A DNA stretch of 64,000 bases. Origin: Parietaria judaica (lineage: Eukaryota > Streptophyta > Magnoliopsida > Rosales > Urticaceae). The notes under the pieces were generated by a model. It was not told where the DNA came from. It worked only from the letters and a program-made list of their open reading frames with translations, and ran no database searches. Below are positions 52,401 through 64,000 of the stretch, one piece after another. The stretch spans positions 5,202,001-5,266,000 of the forward strand of contig OX940864.1 of NCBI GenBank assembly GCA_954871525.1. The letters run 5' to 3'. Both the position numbers and the translations under genes were made by a program. Positions within the stretch are counted from its first letter, which is position 1. Each line of letters begins with the position of its first letter.

Positions 52401-53620
52401 TTCGAAATTTAAGGTTGTAAAAAATGTAAAAGAAAGAAATGTTATAAGAAATGCTATAGCATATCCTATAGCATTTCTCGTCAACAATTTAATCCTTGCA
52501 TATTTTTGCATGATAACTCTTGTTATATTCAAATTCTAATGTATAAGCCCTAAAATCATTATTTTTTCAATTGATTCGAACTTTTAGGTCGTAAACAATG
52601 TAAAATAAAGAAATGCTATAGGAAATGCTAGCATTTCCTATAGCATTTCTCGTCAACAATTTAATCCTTGCATATTTTTGCATGAGAACTCTTGTTATAT
52701 TCAAATTCCAATGTATAAGCCCTAAAATCATTATTTTTTCAATTGGTTCGAAATTTAAGGTTGTAAAAAATGTAAAATAATGAAATGCTATAGGAAATGC
52801 TATAGCATTTCCTAAGGCATTTCTCGTCAATAATTTAATCCTTGCATATTTTTGCATGAGAACTCTTGTTATATTCAAATTCCAATGTACAAGCCCTAAA
52901 ATCATTATTTTTTCAATTGGTTCGACTTTTAGGTCGTAAACAATGTAAAATAAAGAAATGCTATAGGAAATGCTATAGCATTTCCTATGGAATTTAACGT
53001 CAACAATTTAATCCTTGCATATTTTTTTCAGGAGAACGCTTGTAATATTAAAATTCCAATGTATAAGCCCAAAAATCATTATTTTTTCAATTGGTTCGAA
53101 ATTTAAGGTTGTAAAAAATGTAAAATAAAGAAATGCTATAGGAAATGCTATAGCATTTCCTATGGCATTTCTCGTCAACAATTTAATCCTTGCATATTTT
53201 TGCATGAGAACTCTTGTTATATTCAAATTCCAATGTATAAGCCCTAAAATCATTATTTTTTCAATTGGTTCGAAATTTAAGGTTGTAAAAAATGTCAAAT
53301 AAAGAAATGCTATAGGAAATTCTGTAGCATTTCCTATGGCATTTCTCGTCAACAATTTAATCCTTGCATATTTTTGCTTGAGAACTCTTGTTATATTTAA
53401 ATTCCAATGTATAAGCCCTAAAATCGTTATTTTTTCAATTGGTTCGAAATTTAAGGTTTTAAAAAATGTACAATAAAGAAATGCAATAGGAAATGCTATC
53501 GCATTTCCTATGGCATTTCTCGTCAACAATTTAATCCTTGCATATTTTTGCATGAGAACTCTTGTTATATTCAAATTCCAATGTATAAGCCCTAAAATCA
53601 ATATTTTTTCAATTAATTCA
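49416..53620 (+). repeat. Mixed monomers
   Basis: About 24 monomers of several types. Of note are TA-deleted palindromes (near 50,183 and 52,628), two neighbouring monomers with a small insertion (see 50,925-51,145), and a segment near 52,000-52,560 that resembles 57,390-57,950 at an offset of 5,386 bp, anchored on GGTCGTATACAATG at 52,065 and 57,451. No gene was seen. Confidence 0.78.
50925..51145 (+). repeat. Local monomer duplication carrying a small insertion
   Basis: The string GTAATATTATTTTTTATATTC occurs at 50,931 and 51,118, 187 bp apart. In ordinary monomers GTAATATTA is followed at once by AAATTCC. The added bases look like the TTATTTTTTATATT normally found about 30 bp further along in the 1,219-bp family. 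This suggests a template switch within a monomer, followed by duplication of that monomer. Confidence 0.8.
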
Positions 53621-56600
53621 AAATTTTAGGTCGTAAACAATGTAAAATAAAGAAATGCTATAGGAAATGCCAGCATTTCCTATGGCATTTCTCGTCAACA
53701 ATTTAATCCTTGCATATTTTTGCATGAGAACTCTTGTTATATTCAAATTCCAATGTATAAGCCCTAAAATCATTATTTTTTCAATTAATTCAAAATTTTA
53801 GGTCGTAAACAATGTAAAATAAAGAAATGCTATAGGAAATGCCAGCATTTCCTATGGCATTTCTCGTCAACAATTTAATCCTTGCATATTTTTGCATGAG
53901 AACTCTTTTTATATTCAAATTCCAATGTATAAGCTTTAAAATCATTATTTTTTCAATTGGTTCGAAATTTAAGGTTGTAAAAAATGTAAAATAATGAAAT
54001 GCTATAGGAAATGCTATAGCATTTCCTATGGCATTTCTCGTCAACAATTTAATCCTTGTATATTTTTGCATGAGAACTCTTGTTATATTCAAATTCCAAT
54101 GTATAAGCCCTAAAATCATTATTTTTTCAATTGGTTCGAAATTTAAGGTTGTAAAAAATGTAAAATAAAGAAATTCTATAGGAAATTTTATAGCATTTCC
54201 TATGGCATTTCTCGTCAACAATTTAATCCTTGCATATTTTTGCATGAGAACTCTCGTTATATTCAAATTCCAATGTATAAGCCCTAAAATCATTATTTTT
54301 TCAATTGGTTCAAAATTTAAGGTTGTAAAAAATGTAAAATAAAGAAATGCTATAGGAAATTCTATAGCATTTCGTATGGCATTTCTCGTCAACAATTTAA
54401 TCCTTGCATATTTTTGCATGAGAACTCTTGTTATATTCAAACTCCAATGTATAAGCTTTAAAATAATTATTTTTTCAATTGGTTCAAAATTTAAGGTTGT
54501 AAAATATGTAAAATAATGAAATGCGATAGGAAATGCTATAGCATTTCCTATGGCATTTCTCGTCAACAATTTAATCCTTGTATATTTTTGCATGAGAACT
54601 CTTGTTATATTCAAATTCCAATGTATAAGCCCTAAAATCATTATTTTTTCAATTGGTTCGAAATTTAAGGTTGTAAAAAATGTAAAATAAAGAAATTCTA
54701 TAGGAAATTTTATAGCATTTCCTATGGCATTTCTCGTCAACAATTTAATCCTTGCATATTTTTGCATGAGAACTCTCGTTATATTCAAATTCCAATGTAT
54801 AAGCCCTAAAATCATTATTTTTTCAATTGGTTCAAAATTTAAGGTTGTAAAAAATGTAAAATAAAGAAATGCTATAGGAAATTCTATAGCATTTTGTATG
54901 GCATTTCTCGTCAACAATTTAATCCTTGCATATTTTTGCATGAGAACTCTCGTTATATTCAAATTCCAATGTATAAGCCCTAAAATCATTATTTCTTCAA
55001 TTGGTTCAAAATTTAAGGTTGTAAAAAATGTAAAATAAAGAAATGCTATAGGAAATTATATAGCATTTCCTATGGAATTTAACGTCAACAATTTAATCCT
55101 TGCATATTTTTGCATGAGAACGCTTGTAATATTAAAATTCCAATGTATAAGCCCTAAAATCATTATTTTTTCAATTGGTTCGAAATTTAAGGTTGTAAAA
55201 AATGTAAAATAAAGAAATGCTATAGGAAATGCTATAGCATTTCCTATGGCATTTCTCGTCAACAATTTAATCCTTGCATATTTTTGCATGAGAACTCTTG
55301 TTATATTCAAATTCCAATGTATAAGCCCTAAAATTATTATTTTTTCAATTGGTTCAAAATTTAAGGTTGTAAAAAATGTAAAATAAAGAAATGCTATAGG
55401 AAATTCTATAGCATTTCGTATGGCATTTCTCGTCAACAATTTAATCCTTGCATATTTTTGCATGAGAACTCTTGTTATATTCAAACTCCAATGTATAAGC
55501 TTTAAAATAATTATTTTTTCAATTGGTTCGAAATTTAAGGTTGTAAAATATGTAAAATAATGAAATGCGATAGGAAATGCTATAGCATTTCCTATGGCAT
55601 TTCTCGTCAACAATTTAATCCTTGTATATTTTTGCATGAGAACTCTTGTTATATTCAAATTCCAATGTATAAGCCCTAAAATCATTATTTTTTCAATTGG
55701 TTCGAAATTTAAGGTTGTAAAAAATGTAAAATAAAGAAATTCTATAGGAAATTTTATAGCATTTCCTATGGCATTTCTCGTCAACAATTTAATCCTTGCA
55801 TATTTTTGCATGAGAACTCTCGTTATATTCAAATTCCAATGTATAAGCCCTAAAATCATTATTTTTTCAATTGGTTCAAAATTTAAGGTTGTAAAAAATG
55901 TAAAATAAAGAAATGCTATAGGAAATTCTATAGCATTTCGTATGGCATTTCTCATCAACAATTTAATCCTTCCATATTTTTGCATGAGAACTCTCGTTAT
56001 ATTCAAATTCCAATGTATAAGCCCTAAAATCATTATTTTTTCAATTGGTTCAAAATTTAAGGTTGTAAAAAATGTAAAATAAAGAAATGCTATAGGAAAT
56101 TCTATAGCATTTCCTATGGAATTTAACGTCAACAATTTAATCCTTGCATATTTTTGCATGAGAACGCTTGTAATATTAAAATTCCATTGTATAAGCCCTA
56201 AAATCATTATTTTTTCAATTGGTTCGAAATTTAAGGTTGTAAAAAATGTAAAATAAAGAAATGCTATAGGAAATGCTATAGCATTTCCTATGGCATTTCT
56301 CGTCAACAATTTAATCCTTGCATATTTTTGCATGAGAACTCTTGTTATATTCAAATTCCAATGTATAAGCTTTAAAATAATTATTTTTTCAATTGGTTCG
56401 AAATTTAAGGTTGTAAAAAATGTAAAATAATGAAATGCTATAGGAAATGCTATAGCATTTCCTATGGCATTTCTCGTCAACAATTTAATCCTTGTATATT
56501 TTTGCATGAGAACTCTTGTTATATTCAAATTCCAATGTATAAGCCCTAAAATCATTATTTTTTCAATTGGTTCGAAATTTAAGGTTGTAAAAAATGTAAA

Positions 56601-57250
56601 ATAAAGAAATTCTATAGGAAATTTTATAGCATTTCCTATGGCATTTCTCGTCAACAATTTAATCCTTGCATATTTTTGCATGAGAACTCTCGTTATATTC
56701 AAATTCCAATGTATAAGCCCTAAAATCATTATTTTTTCAATTGGTTCAAAATTTAAGGTTGTAAAAAATGTAAAATAAAGAAATGCTATAGGAAATTCTA
56801 TAGCATTTCGTATGGCATTTCTCGTCAACAATTTAATCCTTGCATATTTTTGCATGAGAACTCTCGTTATATTCAAATTCCAATGTATAAGCCCTAAAAT
56901 CATTATTTTTTCAATTGGTTCAAAATTTAAGGTTGTAAAAAATGTAAAATAAAGAAATGCTATAGGAAATTCTATAGCATTTCCTATGGAATTTAACGTC
57001 AACAATTTAATCCTTGCATATTTTTGCATGAGAACGCTTGTAATATTAAAATTCCATTGTATAAGCCCTAAAATCATTATTTTTTCAACTGGTTCGAAAT
57101 TTAAGGTTGTAAAAAATGTAAAATAAAGAAATGCTATAGGAAATGCTATAGCATTTCCTATGGCATTTCTCGTCAACAATTTAATCCTTGCATATTTTGC
57201 ATGAGAACTCTTGTTATATTCAAATTCCAATGTATAAGCCCTAAAATCAT
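53621..57250 (+). repeat. Duplicated blocks with 1,044- and 870-bp periods
   Basis: The marker ATAAGCTTTAAAATAATT lies at 54,451, 55,495 and 56,365, giving spacings of 1,044 (six monomers) and 870 (five monomers). The companion GTAAAATATGTAAAATAATG appears in the first two copies and is restored to GTAAAAAATG in the third. The monomers here are mostly exactly 174 bp, so the longest stop-free frames in the window fall in this region. A near-repeat of the GCCAGC palindrome variant occurs at 53,669 and 53,840. Confidence 0.87.
55056..57230 (-). other. 724-codon open frame within satellite; not called as a gene
   Basis: This frame is about 12.5 tandem copies of a 58-residue unit, because the monomer is 58 codons long and one minus-strand frame has no stop. 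Each unit contains residues such as GLIHWNLNITRVLMQKY followed by a hydrophobic stretch (AIAFPIAFLYFTFF) that would look like a membrane segment. It starts after a 1-bp deletion near 57,196 and ends at the stop TAA made by the GGAATTTAAC variant. No promoter, intron pattern or unique terminus was seen, and the same frame is shifted or stopped everywhere else in the array. A real repeat protein cannot be strictly excluded, but I consider it unlikely. Confidence 0.8.
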
Positions 57251-60202
57251 TATTTTTTCAATTGGTTCAAAATTTAAGGTTGTAAAAAATGTAAAATAAA
57301 GAAATGCTATAGGAAATTCTATAGCATTTCGTATGGCATTTCTCGTCAACAATTTAATCCTTGCATAATTTTACATGAGAACTCTGGTTATATTCAAATT
57401 CCAATGTACAAGCCCTAAAATCATTATTTTTTCAATTGGTTCGACTTTTAGGTCGTATACAATGTAAAATAAAGAAATGCTATAGGAAATGCTATAGCAT
57501 TTCCTATGGAATTTAACGTCAACAATTTAATCCTTGCATATTTTTGCATGAGAACTCTTGTTATATTCAAATTCCAATGTATAAGCCCTTAAATCATTAT
57601 TTTTTAAATTGGTTCGAAATTTAAGGTTGTAAAACATGTAAAATAAAGAAGTTCTAAAGGAAATTTTATAGCATTTCCTATGGCATTTCTCGTCAACAAT
57701 TTAATCCTTGCATATTTTTGCATGAGAACTCTTGTTATATTCAAATTCCAATGTATACGCCCTAAAATCATTATTTTTTCAATTGGTTCGAAATTTAAGG
57801 TTGTAAAAAATGTAAAATAAAGAAATGTTATAAGAAATGCTATAGCATTTCCTATAGCATTTCTCGTCAACAATTTAATCCTTGCATATTTTTGCATGAT
57901 AACTCTTGTTATATTCAAATTCTAATGTATAAGCCCTAAAATCATTATTTTTTCAATTGATTCGAACTTTTAGGTCGTAAACAATGTAAAATAAAGAAAT
58001 GCTATAGGAAATGCTAGCATTTCCTATGGCATTTCTCGTCAACAATTTAATCCTTGCATATTTTTGCATGAGAACTCTTGTTATAATCAACTTCCAATGT
58101 ATAAGCTCTAAAATCATTATTTTTTCAATTGGTTCAAAATTTAAGGTTGTAAAAAATGTAAAATAAAGAAATGCTATAAGAAATGCTATAGCATTTCCTA
58201 TAGCATTTCTCGTCAACAATTTAATCCTTGCATATTTTTGCATGATAACTCTTGTTATATTCAAATTCTAATGTATAAGCCCTAAAATCATTATTTTTTC
58301 AATTGATTCGAACTTTTAGGTCGTAAACAATGTAAAATAAAGAAATGCTATAGGAAATGCTAGCATTTCCTATGGCATTTCTCGTCAACAATTTAATCCT
58401 TGCATATTTTTGCATGAGAACTCTTTTTATATTCAAATTCCAATGTATAAGCCCTAAAATCATTATTTTTTCAAATTTTTCAAAATTTAAGGTTGTAAAA
58501 AATGTAAAATAAAGAAATGCTATAGGAAATTCTATAGCATTTCGTATGGCATTTCTCGTCAACAATTTAATCCTTGCATAATTTTGCATGAGAACTCTTG
58601 TTATATTCAAATTCCAATGTACAAGCCCTAAAATCATTATTTTTTCAATTGGTTCGACTTTTAGGTCGTAAACAATGTAAAATAAAGAAATGCTATAGGA
58701 AATGCTATAGCATTTCCTATGGAATTTAACGTCAACAATTTAATCCTTGCATATTTTTGCATGAGAACGCTTGCAATATTAAAATTCCAATGTATAAGCC
58801 CAAAAATCAGTATTTTTTCAATTGGTTTGAAATTTAAGGTTGTAAAAAATTTAAAATAAAGAAATGCTATAGGAAATTTTATAGCATTTCCTATGGCATT
58901 TCTCGTCAACAATTTAATCCTTGCATATTTTTGCATGAGAACAATTGTTATATTCAAATTCCAATGTATAAGCCCTAAAATCATTATTTTTTCAATTGAT
59001 TCAAAATTTTAGGTCGTAAACAATGTAAAATAAAGAAATGCTATAGGAAATGCTAGCATTTCCTATGGCATTTCTCGTCAACAATTTAATCCTTGCATAT
59101 TTTTGCATGAGAACTCTTGTTATATTCAAATTCCAATGTATAAGCCCTAAAATCATTATTTTTTCAATTGATTCAAAATTTTAGGTCGTAAACAATGTAA
59201 AATAAAGAAATGCTATAGGAAATGCTAGCATTTCCTATGGAATTTCTCGTCAACAATTTAATCCTTGCATATTTTTGCATGAGAACTCTTGTTATATTCA
59301 AATTCCAATGTATAAGCCCTAAAATCATTATTTTTTCAATTGATTCAAAATTTTAGGTCGTAAACAATGTAAAATAAAGAAATGCTATAGGAAATGCTAG
59401 CATTTCCTATGGAATTTCTCGTCAACAATTTAATCCTTGCATATTTTTGCATGAGAACTCTTGTTATATTCAAATTCCAATGTATAAGACCTAAAATCAT
59501 TATTTTTTTAATTGGTTCAAAATTTAAGGTTGTAAAAAATGTAAAATAATGAAATGCTATTGGAAATTCTATAACATTTCGTATGGCATTTCTCGTCAAC
59601 AATTTAATCCTTGCATAATTTTGCATGAGAACTCTTGTTATATTCAAATTCCAATATACAAGCCCTAAAATCATTATTTTTTCAATTGGTTCGACTTTTA
59701 GGTCGTATACAATGTAAAATAAAGAAATGCTATAGGAAATGCTATAGCATTTCCTATGGAATTTAACGTCAACAATTTAATCCTTGCATATTTTTGCATG
59801 AGAACTCTTGTTATAATCAAATTCCAATGTATAAGCCCTTAAATCATTATTTTTTTAATTGGTTCGAAATTTAAGGTTGTAAAAAATGTAAAATAAAGAA
59901 GTTCTATAGGAAATTCTATAGCATTTCCTATGGCATTTCTCGTCAACAATTTAATCCTTGCATATTTTTGCATGAGAACTCTGTTTATATTCAAATTCCA
60001 ATGTATAAGCCCTAAAATCATTATTTTTTCAATTGGTTCGAAATTTAAGGTTGTAAAAAATGTAAAATAAAGAAATGCTATAAGAAATGCTATAGCATTT
60101 CCTATAGCATTTCTCGTCAACAATTTAATCCTTGCATATTTTTGCATGATAACTCTTGTTATATTCAAATTCTAATGTATAAGCCCTAAAATCATTATTT
60201 TT
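57251..60202 (+). repeat. Mixed monomers rich in TA-deleted palindromes
   Basis: About 17 monomers. The centre-deleted palindrome GCTAGC is frequent here (near 58,015, 58,357, 59,052, 59,227 and 59,397). Runs such as 58,980-59,410 contain nearly identical adjacent monomers of about 172 bp, which points to single-monomer tandem amplification. From about 59,341 onward the sequence recurs 3,627 bp later. Confidence 0.8.
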
Positions 60203-63200
60203 TCAATTGATTTGAACTTTTAGGTCGTAAACAATGTAAAATAAACAAATGCTATAGGAAATGCTAGCATTTCCTATGGCATTTCTCGTCAACAATTTAA
60301 TCCTTGCATATTTTTGCATGAGAACTCTTGTTATATTCAAATTCCAATGTATAAGCCCTAAAATCATTATTTTTTCAATTGGTTCAAAATTTAAGGTTGT
60401 AAAAAATGTAAAATAAAGAAATGCTATAGGAAATTCTATAGCATTTCGTATGGCATTTCTCGTCAACAATTTAATCCTTGCATAATTTTTCATGAGAACT
60501 CTTGTTATATTCAAATTCCAATGTACAAGCCCTAAAGTCATTATTTTTTCAATTGGTTCGACTTTTAGGTCGTAAACAATGTAAAATAAAGAAATGCAAT
60601 AGGAAATGCTAGCATTTCCTATGGAATTTAACGTCAACAATTTAATCCTTGCATATTTTTGCATGAGAACGCTTGTAATATTAAAATTCCAATGTATAAG
60701 CCAAAAAATCATTATTTTTTCAATTGGTTCGAAATTTAAGGTTTTAAAAAATGTAAAATAAAGAAATGCTATAGGAAATTTTATAGCATTTCCTATGGCA
60801 TTTCTCGTCAACAATTTAATCCTTGCATATTTTTGCATGAGAACTCTTGTTATATTCAAATTCCAATGTATAAGCCCTAAAATCATTATTTTTTCAATTG
60901 ATTCGAAATTTTAGGTCGTAAACAATGTAAAATAAAGAAATGCTATAGGAAATGCTAGCATTTCCTATGGAATTTCTCGTCAACAATTTAATCCTTGCAT
61001 ATTTTTGCATGAGAAATCTTGTTATATTCAAATTCCAATGTATAAGCCCTAAAATCATTATTTTTTTAATTGGTTCAAAATTTGAGGTTGTAAAAAATGT
61101 AAAATAATGAAATGCTATTGGAAATTCTATAACATTTCGTATGGCATTTCTCGTCAACAATTTAATCCTTGCATAATTTTTCATGAGAACTCTTGTTATA
61201 TTCAAATTCCAATGTACAAGCCCTAAATTCATTATTTTTTCAATTGGTTCGACTTTTAGGTCGTAAACAATGTAAAATAAAGAAATGCAATAGGAAATGC
61301 TATTTCCTATGGAATTTAACGTCAACAATTTAATCCTTGCATATTTTTGCATGAGAACGCTTGTAATATTAAAATTCCAATGTATAAGCCAAAAAATCAT
61401 TATTTTTTCAATTGGTTCGAAATTTAAGGTTTTAAAAAATGTAAAATAAAGAAATGCTATAGGAAATTTTATAGCATTTCCTATGGCATTTCTCGTCAAC
61501 AATTTAATCCTTGCATATTTTTGCATGAGAACTCTTGTTATATTCAAATTCCAATGTATAAGCCCTAAAATCATTATTTTTTCAATTGATTCGAAATTTT
61601 AGGTCGTAAACAATGTAAAATAAAGAAATGCTATAGGAAATGCTAGCATTTCCTATGGAATTTCTCGTCAACAATTTAATCCTTGCATATTTTTGCATGA
61701 GAAATCTTGTTATATTCAAATTCCAATGTATAAGCCCTAAAATCATTATTTTTTTAATTGGTTCAAAATTTGAGGTTGTAAAAAATGTAAAATAATGAAA
61801 TGCTATTGGAAATTCTATAGCATTTCGTATGGCATTTCTCGTCAACAATTTAATCCTTGCATAATTTTTCATGAGAACTCTTGTTATATTCAAATTCCAA
61901 TGTACAAGCCCTAAATTCATTATTTTTTCAATTGGTTCGACTTTTAGGTCGTAAACAATGTAAAATAAAGAAATGCAATAGGAAATGCTATTTCCTATGG
62001 AATTTAACGTCAACAATTTAATCCTTGCATATTTTTGCATGAGAACGCTTGTAATATTAAAATTCCAATGTATAAGCCAAAAAATCATTATTTTTTCAAT
62101 TGGTTCGAAATTTAAGGTTTTAAAAAATGTAAAATAAAGAAATGCTATAGGAAATTTTATAGCATTTCCTATGGCATTTCTCGTCAACAATTTAATCCTT
62201 GCATATTTTTGCATGAGAACTCTTGTTATATTCAAATTCCAATGTATAAGCCCTAAAATCATTATTTTTTTAATTGGTTCAAAATTTAAGGTTGTAAAAA
62301 ATGTAAAATAATGAAATGCTATTGGAAATTCTATAACATTTCGTATGGCATTTCTCGTCAACAATTTAATCCTTGCATATTTTTGCATGAGAACTCTTGT
62401 TATATTCAAATTCCAATTTATAAGCCCTAAAATCATTATTTTTTCAATTGGTTCAAAATTTAAGGTTGTAAAAAATGTAAAATAAAGAAATGCTATAGGA
62501 AATTCTATAGCATTTCGTATGGCATTTCTCGTCAACAATTTAATCCTTGCATAATTTTTCATGAGAACTCTTGTTATATTCAAATTCCAATGTACAAGCC
62601 CTAAAGTCATTATTTTTTCAATTGGTTCGACTTTTAGGTCGTAAACAATGTAAAATAAAGAAATGCAATAGGAAATGCTAGCATTTCCTATGGAATTTAA
62701 CGTCAACAATTTAATCCTTGCATATTTTTGCATGAGAACGCTTGTAATATTAAAATTCCAATGTATAAGCCAAAAAATCATTATTTTTTCAATTGGTTCA
62801 AAATTTAAGGTTTTAAAAAATGTAAAATAAAGAAATGCTATAGGAAATTTTATAGCATTTCCTATGGCATTTCTCGTCAACAATTTAATCCTTGCATATT
62901 TTTGCATGAGAACTCTTGTTATATTCAAATTCCAATGTATAAGCCCTTAAATCATTATTTTTTCAATTGATTCGAAATTTTAGGTCGTAAACAATGTAAA
63001 ATAAAGAAATGCTATAGGAAATGCTAGCATTTCCTATGGAATTTCTCGTCAACAATTTAATCCTTGCATATTTTTGCATGAGAACTCTTGTTATATTCAA
63101 ATTCCAATGTATAAGCCCTAAAATCATTATTTTTTTAATTGGTTCAAAATTTAAGGTTGTAAAAAATGTAAAATAATGAAATGCTATTGGAAATTCTATA

Positions 63201-64000
63201 ACATTTCGTATGGCATTTCTCGTCAACAATTTAATCCTTGCATAATTTTGCATGAGAACTCTTGTTATATTCAAATTCCAATGTACAAGCCCTAAAATCA
63301 TTATTTTTTCAATTGGTTCGACTTTTAGGTCGTATACAATGTAAAATAAAGAAATGCTATAGGAAATGCTATAGCATTTCCTATGGAATTTAACGTCAAC
63401 AATTTAATCCTTGCATATTTTTGCATGAGAACTCTTGTTATAATCAAATTCCAATGTATAAGCCCTTAAATCATTATTTTTTTAATTGGTTCGAAATTTA
63501 AGGTTGTAAAAAATGTAAAATAAAGAAGTTCTATAGGAAATTCTATAGCATTTCCTATGGCATTTCTCGTCAACAATTTAATCCTTGCATATTTTTGCAT
63601 GAGAACTCTGTTTATATTCAAATTCCAATGTATAAGCCCTAAAATCATTATTTTTTCAATTGGTTCGAAATTTAAGGTTGTAAAAAATGTAAAATAAAGA
63701 AATGCTATAAGAAATGCTATAGCATTTCCTATAGCATTTCTCGTCAACAATTTAATCCTTGCATATTTTTGCATGATAACTCTTGTGATATTCAAATTCT
63801 AATGTATAAGCCCTAAAATCATTATTTTTTCAATTGATTCGAACTTTTAGGTCGTAAACAATGTAAAATAAAGAAATGCTATAGGAAATGCTAGCATTTC
63901 CTATGGCATTTCTCGTCAACAATTTAATCCTTGCATATTTTTGCATGAGAACTCTTGTTATATTCAAATTCCAATGTATAAGCCCTAAAATCATTATTTT
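59341..64000 (+). repeat. 3,627-bp-period duplication running off the right edge
   Basis: About 59,341-60,373 matches about 62,968-64,000 at a constant offset of 3,627 bp. Anchors are GGTCGTATACAATG (59,701 and 63,328), AGAAGTTCTATAGGAAATTC (near 59,898 and 63,525) and CTCTGTTTATATTC (near 59,980 and 63,607). A few substitutions separate the copies, for example CTTGTTATATTC against CTTGTGATATTC near 63,786. The four-monomer repeat sits between the copies, so the full unit may include it and continue past the window. Confidence 0.88.
60203..62960 (+). repeat. Four-monomer higher-order repeat, 688-691-bp unit
   Basis: The marker GAAATGCAATAGGAAATGC starts at 60,591, 61,282, 61,970 and 62,660, giving spacings of 691, 688 and 690. 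Each unit combines a GCTAGC palindrome monomer, a monomer with GCATAATTTTTCATGAG, one with TTCGACTTTTAGGTCG followed by GGAATTTAACGTC, and one with AAGCCAAAAAATC. Four monomers would be 696 bp; the shortfall comes from palindrome deletions. The two middle units share the shorter GGAAATGCTATTTCC form. Confidence 0.88.

Larger units (their letters stand above)
1..64000. repeat. Satellite DNA array, ~174-bp monomer, whole window
   Basis: Recognisable copies of one ~174-bp unit follow each other head to tail from the first base to the last. The anchor CAATTTAATCC begins at 1, 175, 349, 504, 565 and 739, and the pattern continues throughout. All monomers have the same orientation; I saw no inverted monomer. 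My consensus is 174 bp with 48 G or C bases. Copies differ by scattered substitutions and by indels concentrated in the palindrome. No unique spacer, transposon end, poly-A tail or target-site duplication was seen. The size is close to one nucleosome plus linker, as in many centromeric and heterochromatic satellites. A centromeric role is an inference and is not shown by the sequence alone. The satellite family and host are not recognised. Confidence 0.98.

Noticed and set aside
616..63795. Many minus-strand open frames of 60-724 codons as real genes
   Set aside because: All are pieces of the same 58-codon repeat frame, broken by built-in stops (TAA in the GGTCGTAAAC type) and frame-shifting indels carried inside the repeat units. 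No unique ends or gene structure were seen.
1..64000. CRISPR array
   Set aside because: There are no short repeats separated by unique spacers. The full 174 bp is repeated with no unique sequence between units.
1..64000. Transposable elements or inserted genes within the array
   Set aside because: I looked for breaks in the monomer pattern. Every irregularity is explained by truncation or short indels of the monomer itself.
1..64000. tRNA, rRNA or other structured RNA genes
   Set aside because: The only strong fold is the monomer palindrome. No tRNA-like arm pattern or rRNA-like sequence was seen.

Overview
The whole 64,000-base window is one uninterrupted satellite DNA array. A monomer of about 174 bp (consensus roughly 28% G+C by hand count) is repeated head to tail about 365 times, always in the same orientation. 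I found no unique sequence, transposon, RNA gene or convincing protein-coding gene. This points to a eukaryotic heterochromatic block, such as a centromeric, pericentromeric or subtelomeric array. Nucleosome-sized monomers of this kind are common in plants and in many animals, and I do not recognise this family, so I do not name a species.

Monomer anatomy, numbered from CAATTTAATCC as position 1: a short A/T-rich start; a CCCTAAA heptamer at 64-70; a T6 tract at 78-83; one CpG in TTCGAA at 93-94; an A6 tract at 109-114; AATAAA at 120-125; a 44-bp near-perfect palindrome at 125-168; and a second CpG at 169-170. The left arm of the palindrome is two tandem copies of GAAATGCTATAG. The right arm is their inverted complement, with one mismatch.

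Layout. From 0 to 10 kb there are irregular, more diverged monomers, with tandem block duplications of period 1,022 (3.25-5.29 kb) and 1,195 (5.7-8.1 kb). A recent 1,731-bp duplication lies at 10.34-13.84 kb. From 13.8 to 17.5 kb the monomers are mixed. A 2,090-bp spaced duplication occupies 17.5-21.2 kb. A seven-monomer higher-order repeat (HOR) of 1,233 bp fills 21.2-30.2 kb. A 1,569-bp duplication at 29.8-32.7 kb is related to the 10-13 kb block. A 2.1-kb block lies at 33.3-35.4 kb and recurs at 42.2-44.3 kb. A second seven-monomer HOR of 1,219 bp fills 35.4-42.2 and 44.3-49.4 kb, with a 2,438-bp alternation on top of it. Monomers at 49.4-53.6 kb are irregular. Duplications of 1,044 and 870 bp lie at 53.6-57.2 kb. 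Mixed monomers follow, then a four-monomer HOR (688-691 bp) at 60.2-62.9 kb inside a 3,627-bp duplication that runs off the right edge.

The monomer is 58 codons long and one minus-strand frame is free of stops, so long open frames appear (up to 724 codons). I treat them as by-products of the repeat. Frameshifts and stops are built into the repeat units themselves, frame-breaking indels are spread by amplification, and no unique start, end or flanking gene structure is seen. The points most worth a second look are the palindrome in every monomer, the clustering of indels at its centre, and the nested repeat hierarchy.
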